From Nocardioides sp. URHA0032 (GTDB taxonomy: Bacteria; Actinomycetota; Actinomycetes; Propionibacteriales; Nocardioidaceae): 64,000 nt of DNA. Shown one piece after another: positions 57,107 to 64,000 of the stretch (its first letter is position 1; each line of letters opens with the position of its first letter). Below the pieces are notes generated by a model. That model searched no databases. It was not told the origin of the DNA and saw only the letters and a list, made by a program, of their open reading frames with translations. The stretch is from positions 124,001-188,000 of the forward strand of contig NZ_JIAV01000014.1 of NCBI RefSeq assembly GCF_000620645.1, in the 5' to 3' direction. The position numbers and the translations under genes are program-made.

Positions 57107-58279
57107 ATGACCACCGTGGACCTCCCGCTGCTGCCGCTCGGCCGCGGCACCGATCTCAACAGCGAGCGTGGCGTGGAGTGCCCGGGCGACCTGCCCGCGG
57201 CGTCCGACCCGGACCTGGTGGCGCGGGCGCTGGCCGCCAAGGAGGCGCTCGGCGACAAGGTGTTCGTCCTCGGCCACCACTACCAGCGCGACGAGGTCAT
57301 CCAGTTCGCGGACGTCACCGGCGACTCCTTCAAGCTCGCGCGGGACGCGGCGGCCCGGCCCGAGGCCGAGTACATCGTCTTCTGTGGCGTGCACTTCATG
57401 GCCGAGTCCGCCGACATCCTCACCGGTCCGGACCAGCAGGTGATCCTGCCCGACCTCGCCGCCGGCTGCTCGATGGCCGACATGGCGCGGCTGACCCAGG
57501 TGGAGATGGCCTGGCAGGCGATGGCCGACGCCGGCGTTGCCGACAGCGTCGTACCCGTCACCTACATGAACTCCTCCGCGGACATCAAGGCCTTCTGCGG
57601 GCGCAACGGCGGCGTCGTCTGCACGTCGAGCAACGCCGAGACGGCGCTGGAGTGGGCGTTCGGGCAGAAGCCGGACGCCAAGGTCCTGTTCCTGCCCGAC
57701 CAGCACCTCGGCCGCAACACCGCGGTGCTGAAGATGGGCCTCACCCTCGACGACTGCGTCGTCTGGGACCCGCACCGCGCCAACGGCGGCCTCAGCCCCG
57801 AGCAACTGCGCGACGCGAAGATGATCCTCTGGAAGGGCCACTGCTCCGTGCACGGCCGCTTCTCCCCCGAGGTGGTCGACAACCTGCGCGCCGAGATCCC
57901 CGGCATCAACATCCTGGTGCACCCCGAGTGCCGCCACGAGGTCGTCCTCAAGGCGGACCTGGTCGGCTCGACCGAGTTCATCATCCAGACCATCGAGGCC
58001 GCCCCCGCCGGCTCCGCCTGGGCGATCGGGACCGAGCTGAACCTCGTGCAGCGGCTGGCGGCCGCCCACCCGGACAAGCGGATCGTCTTCCTCGACAAGA
58101 CCGTCTGCTACTGCTCGACGATGAACCGCATCGACCTGCCGCACTTCGTCTGGGCGATGGAGGCGCTGGTCGAGGGCACCGTCGTGAACCGGATCGAGGT
58201 CGACCCCGAGACCTCCCGCTGGGCCCTGGTCGCCCTCGAGCGGATGCTCGCCCTCCCCGGCAAGACCGCCAAGGACTGA
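57107..58279 (+). CDS. nadA: quinolinate synthase A
   Basis: 390 residues. VFVLGHHYQRDEVIQFADVT, GDSFKLAR, VFCGVHFMAESADILTGPDQ, LAAGCSMADMA (cluster Cys), YMNSSADIKAFCGRNGGVVC, HPECRHEVV (cluster Cys) and CYCSTMNRIDLPHFVWAME are all typical of the long NadA type. It condenses iminoaspartate with dihydroxyacetone phosphate to quinolinate, using a [4Fe-4S] cluster, for NAD synthesis. Neither nadB nor nadC is next to it, which is unusual because the three are commonly grouped. Confidence 0.95.
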   Translation: MTTVDLPLLPLGRGTDLNSERGVECPGDLPAASDPDLVARALAAKEALGDKVFVLGHHYQRDEVIQFADVTGDSFKLARDAAARPEAEYIVFCGVHFMAESADILTGPDQQVILPDLAAGCSMADMARLTQVEMAWQAMADAGVADSVVPVTYMNSSADIKAFCGRNGGVVCTSSNAETALEWAFGQKPDAKVLFLPDQHLGRNTAVLKMGLTLDDCVVWDPHRANGGLSPEQLRDAKMILWKGHCSVHGRFSPEVVDNLRAEIPGINILVHPECRHEVVLKADLVGSTEFIIQTIEAAPAGSAWAIGTELNLVQRLAAAHPDKRIVFLDKTVCYCSTMNRIDLPHFVWAMEALVEGTVVNRIEVDPETSRWALVALERMLALPGKTAKD

Positions 58280-58330
58280 CGCCGGTCGAGTCGGGACTCC
58301 TGACGGGCGGGGAGGTACGGCGGGCGGCGG

Positions 58331-58909
58331 CTACAGCCCGGGGGCGCCCCAGATCGCGAGCCAGCGGCTCAGGTCGTCCTCGACGGGCAGCTCGCCGCCG
58401 AGGGTGTCGCGGACCTGGATCTCCAGCAGGTTGTCGCGCTGCCGGTTCGCTCCCGGCTTCGGCGCGAACGGGTAGAACGTGCCCTGCTTGTAGAGGTACA
58501 CCAGGCCGACCCGTCGTCCACCGGCGTCGGCGAACGGCACCAGCGAGCACAGGAGGCCGGGCCCGAAGCCCTGCGCCTCCAGCGAGGTGTTCACCGCGTG
58601 CAGGTCGGTGACGAGCCCGGAGACGTCGGCGGGATCGTGGCGGTTGAGCAGCCACGTGTAGCCGAACTCGTCCCGGGTCACCTCGACCGGGGGGGCGCTG
58701 GGATCGGCGTCCAGGAGCGCGACCACCTCGTCCTGGGTCTGGCGGAACGCCGGGCCCTCGGCCGCCCGGTAGCAGACGGCGCCGCTCCCGGTCGGCTCCA
58801 GCCCCAGCGAGACCTGCAGCGTGATCGCGGCGCTCGGTACGCCGAAGAGCGCGTCGAGGTTGGCCTGCTTGGGCCGGCTCCTGCCGGCGATGACGTCCCA
58901 GAAGCCCAT
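58331..58909 (-). CDS. pspAB: PspA-associated protein PspAB
   Basis: 192 residues. MGFWDVIAGRSRPKQANLDA, ALFGVPSAAITLQVSLGLEP, EVTRDEFGYTWLLNRHDPAD and the C-terminal DDLSRWLAIWGAPGL agree with the actinobacterial PspAB family. No catalytic motif known. It is thought to work with PspA in membrane-stress response, and lies 16 bases after htpX and with pspA in one row, which supports the call. Helix/strand pattern is mixed; no membrane segment. Confidence 0.88.
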   Translation of the reverse strand: MGFWDVIAGRSRPKQANLDALFGVPSAAITLQVSLGLEPTGSGAVCYRAAEGPAFRQTQDEVVALLDADPSAPPVEVTRDEFGYTWLLNRHDPADVSGLVTDLHAVNTSLEAQGFGPGLLCSLVPFADAGGRRVGLVYLYKQGTFYPFAPKPGANRQRDNLLEIQVRDTLGGELPVEDDLSRWLAIWGAPGL

Positions 58910-58925
58910 GTCGTCAGCCGGGCCG

Positions 58926-59840
58926 TCAGGCGGGCCGGTCGAGCTCGGCCTGGATCCTGGCCAGCTGCTCGAGCCGCTGCTCGAGGGACGGGTGCGTCGA
59001 GGTCAGCGTGCGGAGCGAGACGCCGCGCGCGGCGGGCGCGATGAAGAACGCGTTCATGGCCTGGGTCGCCCGCAGGTCGCGGTCGGGGATCTGGTTGATC
59101 TCGCCGGTGATCTTCTGGAGGGCGGACGCGAGGGCGTGCGGCTTCAGCGTGAGGTACGCGCCGGCCCGGTCCGCCGACAGCTCGCGGTAGCGGGAGAGGA
59201 GGCGGAGCAGCACGAAGCTGACGGCGTACGTCACCAGGCTCACCGCGAGGACGACCAGCCACACGGGGAGACCCGAGTTGTTGTCCCGGCGTCCGCCGCC
59301 GAAGATCGCGCCGTACTGGGCGCCGCGCGTCAGCATGCCGGCGAGGATGCCGGCGCTGGCGGCCACGGTCATCACCAGGACGTCGCGGTGGGCGACGTGG
59401 GACAGCTCGTGCGCGAGGACGCCCTCGAGCTCCTCGGCGTCGAGCCGGCGCAGGATGCCGGTGGTCACCACGACCACCGACCGGTGGGGCGAGCGACCGG
59501 TGGCGAACGCGTTCGGCAGCTCGGTGTCGGCGACGCCGACCCTCGGCTTCGGCATGTCCGCGAGCGCGCAGAGCCGCTCGATCATCGCGTGCAGCTCGGG
59601 CGCCTGCTCGGGAGAGACCTCGCGGGCGCGCATCGCCTTCATCGCGACCGTGTCCGAGAAGTACCACTGGCCCCACGCGATGCCCAGGCCGACGACGCCG
59701 ATCAGCAGCGAGAGGGCCGGGGACTGCACCGCGAGCATGAGCGCGACGATCAGCCCGACGAAGAGTCCGCCCAGGAGGAACATGACCGTGGTCATCCGGG
59801 CGGTCAGCCCCGGGTCCCCGACGAAGCGCGTACGTGCCAT
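58926..59840 (-). CDS. htpX: M48B membrane metalloprotease HtpX
   Basis: 304 residues. Two N-terminal helices (MTTVMFLLGGLFVGLIVALM and LSLLIGVVGLGIAWGQWYFS), zinc motif VLAHELSHVAHRDVLVMT, further helices, and YRELSADRAGAYLT (zinc Glu). It degrades damaged membrane proteins. ATG 59840 gives the usual MARTRF-type start. It is placed between pspA (32 bases upstream) and pspAB, tying membrane quality control to the phage-shock response. Confidence 0.94.
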   Translation of the reverse strand: MARTRFVGDPGLTARMTTVMFLLGGLFVGLIVALMLAVQSPALSLLIGVVGLGIAWGQWYFSDTVAMKAMRAREVSPEQAPELHAMIERLCALADMPKPRVGVADTELPNAFATGRSPHRSVVVVTTGILRRLDAEELEGVLAHELSHVAHRDVLVMTVAASAGILAGMLTRGAQYGAIFGGGRRDNNSGLPVWLVVLAVSLVTYAVSFVLLRLLSRYRELSADRAGAYLTLKPHALASALQKITGEINQIPDRDLRATQAMNAFFIAPAARGVSLRTLTSTHPSLEQRLEQLARIQAELDRPA

Positions 59841-59872
59841 GCCACCGATTGTTGCCGGTGCCCCCAAAGCCG

Positions 59873-60664
59873 TCAGGCGTCGCCCTTCGGCTGCTCGGTC
59901 GCCTCCGGCTCGGTCGCGATGATGTCGCCGCCGGCCTCGGCGGGCTCGATCGCCTGCGGGGGCGGCGGGGCGCCGCCGGCCTTGAGCGCGGCGAGCTCGG
60001 CCTCGACGTCGGCCTCTGAGCTCATCGCCTCGAGCTCGCGCGCGATGTCGTCCCCGCCTCCGCCGGTCACATCCTCCAATGCACCGGAGGCGATCAGCTC
60101 GTCGATGGCGCCGGCCCGGGCCTGCATCTGCGCGGTCTTGTCCTCGGCGCGCTGGATCGCCTGGCCGACGTCGCCGAGCTCGTCACCGAGGCCGGAGAAC
60201 GCCTCGTTGATCCGCGTCTGTGCCTCGGCCGCCGTGTACGTCGCCTTGATCGTCTCCTTGCGGGTGCGGAACGACTCGACCCTCGCCTGCAGCCGCTGCT
60301 GCGCGAGGGTGAGCTTCTCCTCCTCCGCCTGGAGCTGCGCGTGCTGAGCCTTGAGGTCGTTGATCTGGGTGGTCAGCCCGGACTTGCGGGTCAGCGCCTC
60401 GCGGGCAAGGTCCTCGCGACTGACGGAGATCGCCTTCTGGGCCTGGTCCTGGAGCTTCGCGGACTGCTGGTCGAGCTGATTGATCTGCAGCTCGACCCGC
60501 TTGCGGCTGGTGGCCACGTCGGCAACGCCGCGGCGTACCTTCGAGAGCAGGTCCAGCTGCCGCTGGTAGCTGTAGTCGAGGGTCTCGCGCGGGTCCTCGG
60601 CGCGGTCGAGCGCCTTGTTCGCCTTCGAGCGGAAGATCAGGGTGAAGCGCTGCCAGAGTCCCAT
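59873..60664 (-). CDS. pspA: PspA/IM30 family membrane-stress protein
   Basis: 263 residues. MGLWQRFTLIFRSKANKALD at the N-terminus forms the membrane-binding amphipathic helix; a long coiled coil follows with EDPRETLDYSYQRQLDLLSK, QINQLDQQSAKLQDQAQKAI and LTTQINDLKAQHAQLQAEEE. The Pro/Glu/Ala-rich C-terminal ~35 residues are an added tail. PspA scaffolds damaged membranes. ATG 60664 is set by the -10 box and the family start; the open frame goes 75 codons further upstream. First of pspA-htpX-pspAB; the small pspAA gene found in some actinomycetes is absent. Confidence 0.94.
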   Translation of the reverse strand: MGLWQRFTLIFRSKANKALDRAEDPRETLDYSYQRQLDLLSKVRRGVADVATSRKRVELQINQLDQQSAKLQDQAQKAISVSREDLAREALTRKSGLTTQINDLKAQHAQLQAEEEKLTLAQQRLQARVESFRTRKETIKATYTAAEAQTRINEAFSGLGDELGDVGQAIQRAEDKTAQMQARAGAIDELIASGALEDVTGGGGDDIARELEAMSSEADVEAELAALKAGGAPPPPQAIEPAEAGGDIIATEPEATEQPKGDA

Positions 60665-60670
60665 GGCCCC

Positions 60671-60676
60671 AGCGTA
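60671..60676 (-). promoter_or_regulatory. -10 box of a probable leaderless promoter
   Basis: TACGCT on the minus strand, 6 bases before ATG 60664 of pspA. Confidence 0.5.
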
Positions 60677-60740
60677 GACGAGCAGCCCCGCCGGTAGTCT
60701 GGTGTCAGCCCGTCGTCCCCCTGCTGTGTGAGGCCCTGCG

Positions 60741-61322
60741 TTGTTCCGTCGCTCGAAGACCGAGACCCCCGCCACCACCGTCACCGACAAGGTGGGCGGC
60801 AAGGGCCGGCCCACTCCCACGCGCAAGGAGGCGGAGGCGGCCGCGAAGGCTCGCGCCAAGGCGCCCCAGGGCCGCAAGGAGGTCGCCACCGCGCAGCGCG
60901 GCGCCCGCTCGGAGTCCAGCCAGAAGGTCCGGCAGGCGATGAAGAGCGGCGACGAGCGCTACTACCCCGCGCGCGACCGCGGCCCGGTCCGCCGGTTCGT
61001 GCGCGACTTCGTCGACGCCCGGTTCTCGCTCATCGAGCTGGTCATCCCGCTGCTGCTGGTGACGCTGATCCTGGGCTACTCCGGCAACACGACCCTGCGC
61101 CAGTGGGGCAACACCCTGCTGATGGTGATGGTGCTGTTCGTGCTGCTCGACATGGTGATGCTGCGGTTCCGGCTGCGCCGCGAGCTCGCGCGGCGGTTCC
61201 CCGACGAGTCGACCAAGGGCCTGACCTACTACGCGATCACCCGGGCGCTGCAGATGAAGTTCATGCGGCTGCCCAAGTCGCAGGTCAAGCTCGGGCAGAA
61301 GCTGCCCGACACCTACCGCTAG
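60741..61322 (+). CDS. DUF3043 domain membrane protein
   Basis: 193 residues. The basic, Ala/Lys/Arg-rich N-terminus (MFRRSKTETPATTVTDKVGG, then RPTPTRKEAEAAAKARAKAP) is typical of DUF3043; two membrane helices lie near residues 100-140 (LIELVIPLLLVTLILGYSGN, LLMVMVLFVLLDMVMLRFR), with the conserved C-terminus YAITRALQMKFMRLPKSQVK. Function unknown. The start must be TTG 60741: an in-frame TGA lies four codons upstream. It diverges from pspA. Confidence 0.88.
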   Translation: MFRRSKTETPATTVTDKVGGKGRPTPTRKEAEAAAKARAKAPQGRKEVATAQRGARSESSQKVRQAMKSGDERYYPARDRGPVRRFVRDFVDARFSLIELVIPLLLVTLILGYSGNTTLRQWGNTLLMVMVLFVLLDMVMLRFRLRRELARRFPDESTKGLTYYAITRALQMKFMRLPKSQVKLGQKLPDTYR

Positions 61323-61331
61323 CCCGCAGAC

Positions 61332-62345
61332 TCAGCGCTGCATCAGCGCGGCCCGGCTGATCTGCTGGGTCTGCTCCGGGTCGCGGACGACGACCGGCTC
61401 GATCACCTCGTCGATCGCCTTCATCGCGTCGGCATCGAGGCGTACGCCGGCCGCGCGAGCGTTGTCGCTCACCTGGTCCGGCCGGCTGGCGCCGACGATG
61501 GCGCACGAGACGTTGTCGTTCTGGAGCACCCACGCGACGGCGAGCTGCGCCATCGTGAGGCCCGCCCCGTCGGCGATCGGCTTGAGCTGCTGGACGCGCT
61601 CGAGGACGTCGTCCTGCATCCAGCGGCTGATCATGTCCGCGCCGCCCTTGTCGTCGGTCGCCCGCGAACCCTCCGGGTGCGGCTGCCCCGGGACGTACTT
61701 GCCGGTGAGGACGCCCTGCGCGATCGGTGAGAACACGACCTGCCCCAGGCCGAGCTCGCGGCAGGTCGGCTCCACCTCGGCCTCGATGACCCGCCAGATC
61801 AGGTTGTACTGCGGCTGGTTGGAGACCAGCGAGATGCGGAGCTCGCGGGCCAGCACGTGCGCGGCGCGGATCTGGTCGGCGCGCCACTCCGAGACGCCGA
61901 TGTAGAGCGCCTTGCCGTGGCGCACCACGTCGGCGAACGCCTCCATGGTCTCCTCGAGCGGCGTCTCGTCGTCGTACCGGTGGGCCTGGTAGAGGTCGAC
62001 GTAGTCGGTGCCCAGCCGCTTCAGCGAGGCGTCGATCGACTCCATGATGTGCTTGCGGGACAGCCCGTGGTCGTTGTGCATCCCCGGGCCGGTGGGCCAG
62101 AAGACCTTGGTGAAGATCTCGAGCCCCTCGCGGCGCTCACCCTGGAGTGCCCGGCCGAGCACCGACTCCGCGCGGGTGTTGGCGTACACGTCCGCGGTGT
62201 CGAAGGTCGTGATGCCCTCGTCGAGCGCGCGGCGCACGCAGGCCAGGGCGGCGTCCTCCTCGACCTGGGACCCGTGGGTCAGCCAGTTGCCGTACGCGAT
62301 CTCCGAGACCTTGAGGCCGCTCTTGCCGAGGTTGCGAGTCTGCAT
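61332..62345 (-). CDS. aldo/keto reductase (voltage-gated K channel beta-subunit type)
   Basis: 337 residues. QTRNLGKSGLKVSEIAYGNW, GITTFDTADVYANTRAESVL (catalytic Asp and Tyr), IFTKVFW (Lys), YVDLYQAHRYDDETPLEETM (His), and GVSEWRADQIRAAH with SLVSNQPQYNLIWR. The group resembles the Kv-beta/YghZ-like AKR family, which reduces aldehydes with NADPH. ATG 62345 fits the -10 box. Lies 28 bases from the end of paaE on the same strand, but with its own promoter. Confidence 0.92.
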   Translation of the reverse strand: MQTRNLGKSGLKVSEIAYGNWLTHGSQVEEDAALACVRRALDEGITTFDTADVYANTRAESVLGRALQGERREGLEIFTKVFWPTGPGMHNDHGLSRKHIMESIDASLKRLGTDYVDLYQAHRYDDETPLEETMEAFADVVRHGKALYIGVSEWRADQIRAAHVLARELRISLVSNQPQYNLIWRVIEAEVEPTCRELGLGQVVFSPIAQGVLTGKYVPGQPHPEGSRATDDKGGADMISRWMQDDVLERVQQLKPIADGAGLTMAQLAVAWVLQNDNVSCAIVGASRPDQVSDNARAAGVRLDADAMKAIDEVIEPVVVRDPEQTQQISRAALMQR

Positions 62346-62352
62346 GGGTCCG

Positions 62353-62358
62353 ACCCTA
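62353..62358 (-). promoter_or_regulatory. -10 box of a probable leaderless promoter
   Basis: TAGGGT on the minus strand, 7 bases before ATG 62345 of the aldo/keto reductase; it lies between paaE and this gene. Confidence 0.5.
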
Positions 62359-62373
62359 GTGGCGCCCCCAACC

Positions 62374-63432
62374 TCAGCCGTCGAAGTCGAGCACGACCTT
62401 CTCGGAGGTGGGGTGCGACTGACAGGTGAGCACGTAGCCGCGCTCGATCTCGTCCGGCTCCAGCGCGTAGTTGGCGTCCATGGCGACGGTCCCCTCGACG
62501 AGCCGGGCACGGCAGGTGCCGCAGACGCCGCCCTTGCAGGCGAACGGCAGGTCGGAGCGTACGGCGATGGCGGCGTCGAGCACGGGCTCGCCGTCCGGCC
62601 GGAGGTCCAGCGTCGAGGTGCGGCCGTCGAGCCGGATCGTCACGTGGGCAGCGCCGTCGGGGACGTCGAGCGCCTCGATCGGCGCGCGCGGCACCGGGTC
62701 GGCGTGGAACAGCTCGGTGTGCACGTGGTCGGCCGGCACGCCCAGCGACGAGAGCATCGAGCGGAGCTCGGTCACCAGCACCTGCGGCCCGCAGAGGAAC
62801 CACTGGTCGACCTCGGCCGGCGGCATCAGCGCGCCGAGGATCCGCGAGAGCCGCTCGCCGTCGAGCCGCCCGGAGAACAGCTCGACGTCCTGGGTCTCGC
62901 GCGACAGCACGTGCACCACCTGGAACCGCTCCGGGAAGCGGTCCTTGAGGTCGTGCACCTCGTCGAGGAACATCACCGAGCGGTGCGTGCGGTTCGCGTA
63001 GACCAGCATCACCCGAGCGCCCGGCTCGCCCTCGAGGATCGCGGCGAGGATCGAGAGCACCGGCGTGATGCCGGAGCCCGCCGCGATCGCGACGTACGTA
63101 CGGCGGGCCGTCGGGTCGAGCTGCGAGGTGAACCGCCCGGCGGGCGTCATCACCTCGAGCGTGTCGCCGACCGCCAACCGCGAGACCACGCCCTCGCTGA
63201 AGGCGCCACCCGGCAGCCGCTTCACGCCGATGCGCAGCACCCCGGACGACGGCGGCGAGCAGATCGAGTACGAGCGGCGCACGTCGTCGCCGCCCCGGAT
63301 GGAGAGGTGCTGGCCGTGCACGAAGCGGAACTCGCCGGCCAGCTCCGGGGGCACGTCGAAGGTCAGGGCGACCGCATCGTCGGTCAGCTCGTCGATCGCC
63401 GCGACCCGCAGCGAGTGGAAGGTGGCCGACAC
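62374..63432 (-). CDS. paaE: 1,2-phenylacetyl-CoA epoxidase reductase subunit PaaE
   Basis: 352 residues. FAD-binding region with RRSYSICSPPSSGVLRIGVK, NAD region with VAIAAGSGITPVLSILAAIL and WFLCGPQVLV, and a C-terminal plant-type ferredoxin with Cys in FACKGGVCGTCRARLVEGTV and LTCQSHP. It moves electrons from NADPH through FAD and [2Fe-2S] to the PaaA di-iron centre. In order with paaD and paaC; the genes before paaC lie beyond the window. Confidence 0.95.
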   Translation of the reverse strand: MSATFHSLRVAAIDELTDDAVALTFDVPPELAGEFRFVHGQHLSIRGGDDVRRSYSICSPPSSGVLRIGVKRLPGGAFSEGVVSRLAVGDTLEVMTPAGRFTSQLDPTARRTYVAIAAGSGITPVLSILAAILEGEPGARVMLVYANRTHRSVMFLDEVHDLKDRFPERFQVVHVLSRETQDVELFSGRLDGERLSRILGALMPPAEVDQWFLCGPQVLVTELRSMLSSLGVPADHVHTELFHADPVPRAPIEALDVPDGAAHVTIRLDGRTSTLDLRPDGEPVLDAAIAVRSDLPFACKGGVCGTCRARLVEGTVAMDANYALEPDEIERGYVLTCQSHPTSEKVVLDFDG

Positions 63433-63447
63433 GTCAGAGTCGCCCCA

Positions 63448-63930
63448 TCAGAGTGCCTTGAAGTGGTCGAAGGGCTCGTGGCAGCTGCGGCAGACCCACA
63501 GCGACTTGCAGGCCGTCGACCCGAACCGGCTCGACTCACGGGTGTCGAGCGACCCGCACTGGGGGCAGCGCACGCTCAGCGGCAGCGCCACGGCGCCGCC
63601 GTGGCCGACGGCGCCGGGTGGCGCGATGCCGTACGCCAGCAGCTTCTGCTTGGCATCCTCGGTCATCCAGTCGGTCGTCCACGCCGGCGACAGCACGAAC
63701 TCGACGTCGACGTGCTGGTAGCCGGCCGACAGCAGCGCCTCGACGAGGTCCTCGCTGATGGTCTCCATCGCCGGGCAGCCGGAGTACGTCGGGGTGATCT
63801 GCACGTGCACGCGGCCCTGGTCGTCCTCGGTGACGTCGCGCAGGATCCCGAGGTCGGCGATGGTCACCACCGGCAGCTCGGGGTCGGGCAGGTCCGCGAC
63901 GATCTTCCAGGCACTGCTCATCGTGTTCAC
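63448..63930 (-). CDS. paaD: phenylacetyl-CoA epoxidase maturation factor PaaD
   Basis: 160 residues. The N-terminal MIP18-like part has DPELPVVTIADLGILRDV and TPTYSGCPAMETISEDLVEA; the C-terminal part has a zinc/Fe-S ribbon with CPQCGS and CKSLWVCRSCHEPFDHFKAL. PaaD helps assemble the metal site of the epoxidase. GTG 63930 overlaps the paaC stop (GTGA); ATG 63921 is an alternative three codons in. It precedes paaE by 15 bases. Confidence 0.94.
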   Translation of the reverse strand: MNTMSSAWKIVADLPDPELPVVTIADLGILRDVTEDDQGRVHVQITPTYSGCPAMETISEDLVEALLSAGYQHVDVEFVLSPAWTTDWMTEDAKQKLLAYGIAPPGAVGHGGAVALPLSVRCPQCGSLDTRESSRFGSTACKSLWVCRSCHEPFDHFKAL

Positions 63931-64000
63931 CAGGTGGCCCCCGGGTGCGAGCGGTGCAGGTGCTGCATCTCGGCGAGCAGGTAGCCCAGCTCCTCGGTGT
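63927..64000 (-). CDS. paaC: phenylacetyl-CoA epoxidase subunit PaaC, C-terminal fragment
   Basis: The last 23 codons and TGA of a gene entering from the right edge: TEELGYLLAEMQHLHRSHPG, then ATW. The EMQ-L-RSHPGA tail is the usual C-terminus of PaaC, the structural subunit paired with catalytic PaaA. Overlaps paaD by four bases. Confidence 0.88.
   Translation of the reverse strand, partial: TEELGYLLAEMQHLHRSHPGATW

Overview
This is a 64 kb stretch of very GC-rich chromosome from an actinomycete, most likely a Nocardioides-like member of the Propionibacteriales. Evidence: nearly all codons end in G or C; the genes for a bcc-aa3 respiratory supercomplex (qcrCAB, ctaC/D/E/F) are of the actinobacterial kind; there is a DUF222-HNH (13E12-type) gene; and from about 15.7 to 55 kb the gene order resembles the M. 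tuberculosis Rv2184c-Rv2204c neighbourhood (ArsA ATPase, SRPBCC protein, FadD15-type ligase, NlpC/P60, DEDD-GIY-YIG nuclease, trpD, ctaE-qcrCAB, ctaF/D/C, PfkB kinase, ErpA). The species call is inference.

Layout. 0-3 kb: a small membrane protein, a TIGR00300 (LOR/SDH-domain) enzyme and a ROK kinase. 2.7-4.5 kb: tandem degenerate ~137-bp repeats and the DUF222-HNH gene. 5.1-11.7 kb: a tightly coupled six-gene operon, namely hybrid histidine kinase, stand-alone receiver, receiver-class III nucleotide cyclase, PGM1-like ATP-grasp ligase, GGCT-like protein and Crp-type regulator. This is the most unusual system in the window. 11.7-13.6 kb: small hypothetical genes, palindromes and a lipoprotein. 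13.6-19.6 kb: a saccharopine-dehydrogenase-like gene, glucokinase, ArsA (apparently with a CTG start), an SRPBCC protein and a long-chain acyl-CoA ligase. 19.7-27.6 kb: a Tad/Flp pilus locus (cpaB, tadZ, tadA, tadB, tadC, a NarL-type two-component pair, flp). 27.6-33.2 kb: two membrane peptidases, an NlpC/P60 hydrolase preceded by a c-di-AMP (ydaO/yuaA) riboswitch, an NYN-domain protein and zinc ribbons. 33.2-37.4 kb: DEDD-GIY-YIG nuclease, AsnC-like protein, YgjV-acetyltransferase-like fusion, trpD and a degenerate receiver. 37.4-47.5 kb: cytochrome oxidase and bc1 genes, interrupted by a 32-bp tandem-repeat array and an L,D-transpeptidase. 47.6-55 kb: cysteine desulfurase/TusA pair, FAD reductase, folE, DoxX and a divergent Cys-rich regulator, PfkB kinase, a decayed IS110 element and erpA. 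55-64 kb: glycerate kinase, GNAT, nadA, pspA-htpX-pspAB, DUF3043 protein, aldo-keto reductase and the distal end of a paa (phenylacetyl-CoA epoxidase) operon.

Regulation. Many uncoupled genes carry a TAnnnT box ending 6-8 bases before the start codon, the pattern of leaderless actinobacterial transcripts; I used this to choose several starts. Within operons, four-base ATGA/GTGA overlaps are the rule. All functions are read from sequence motifs by eye; no database search was run.
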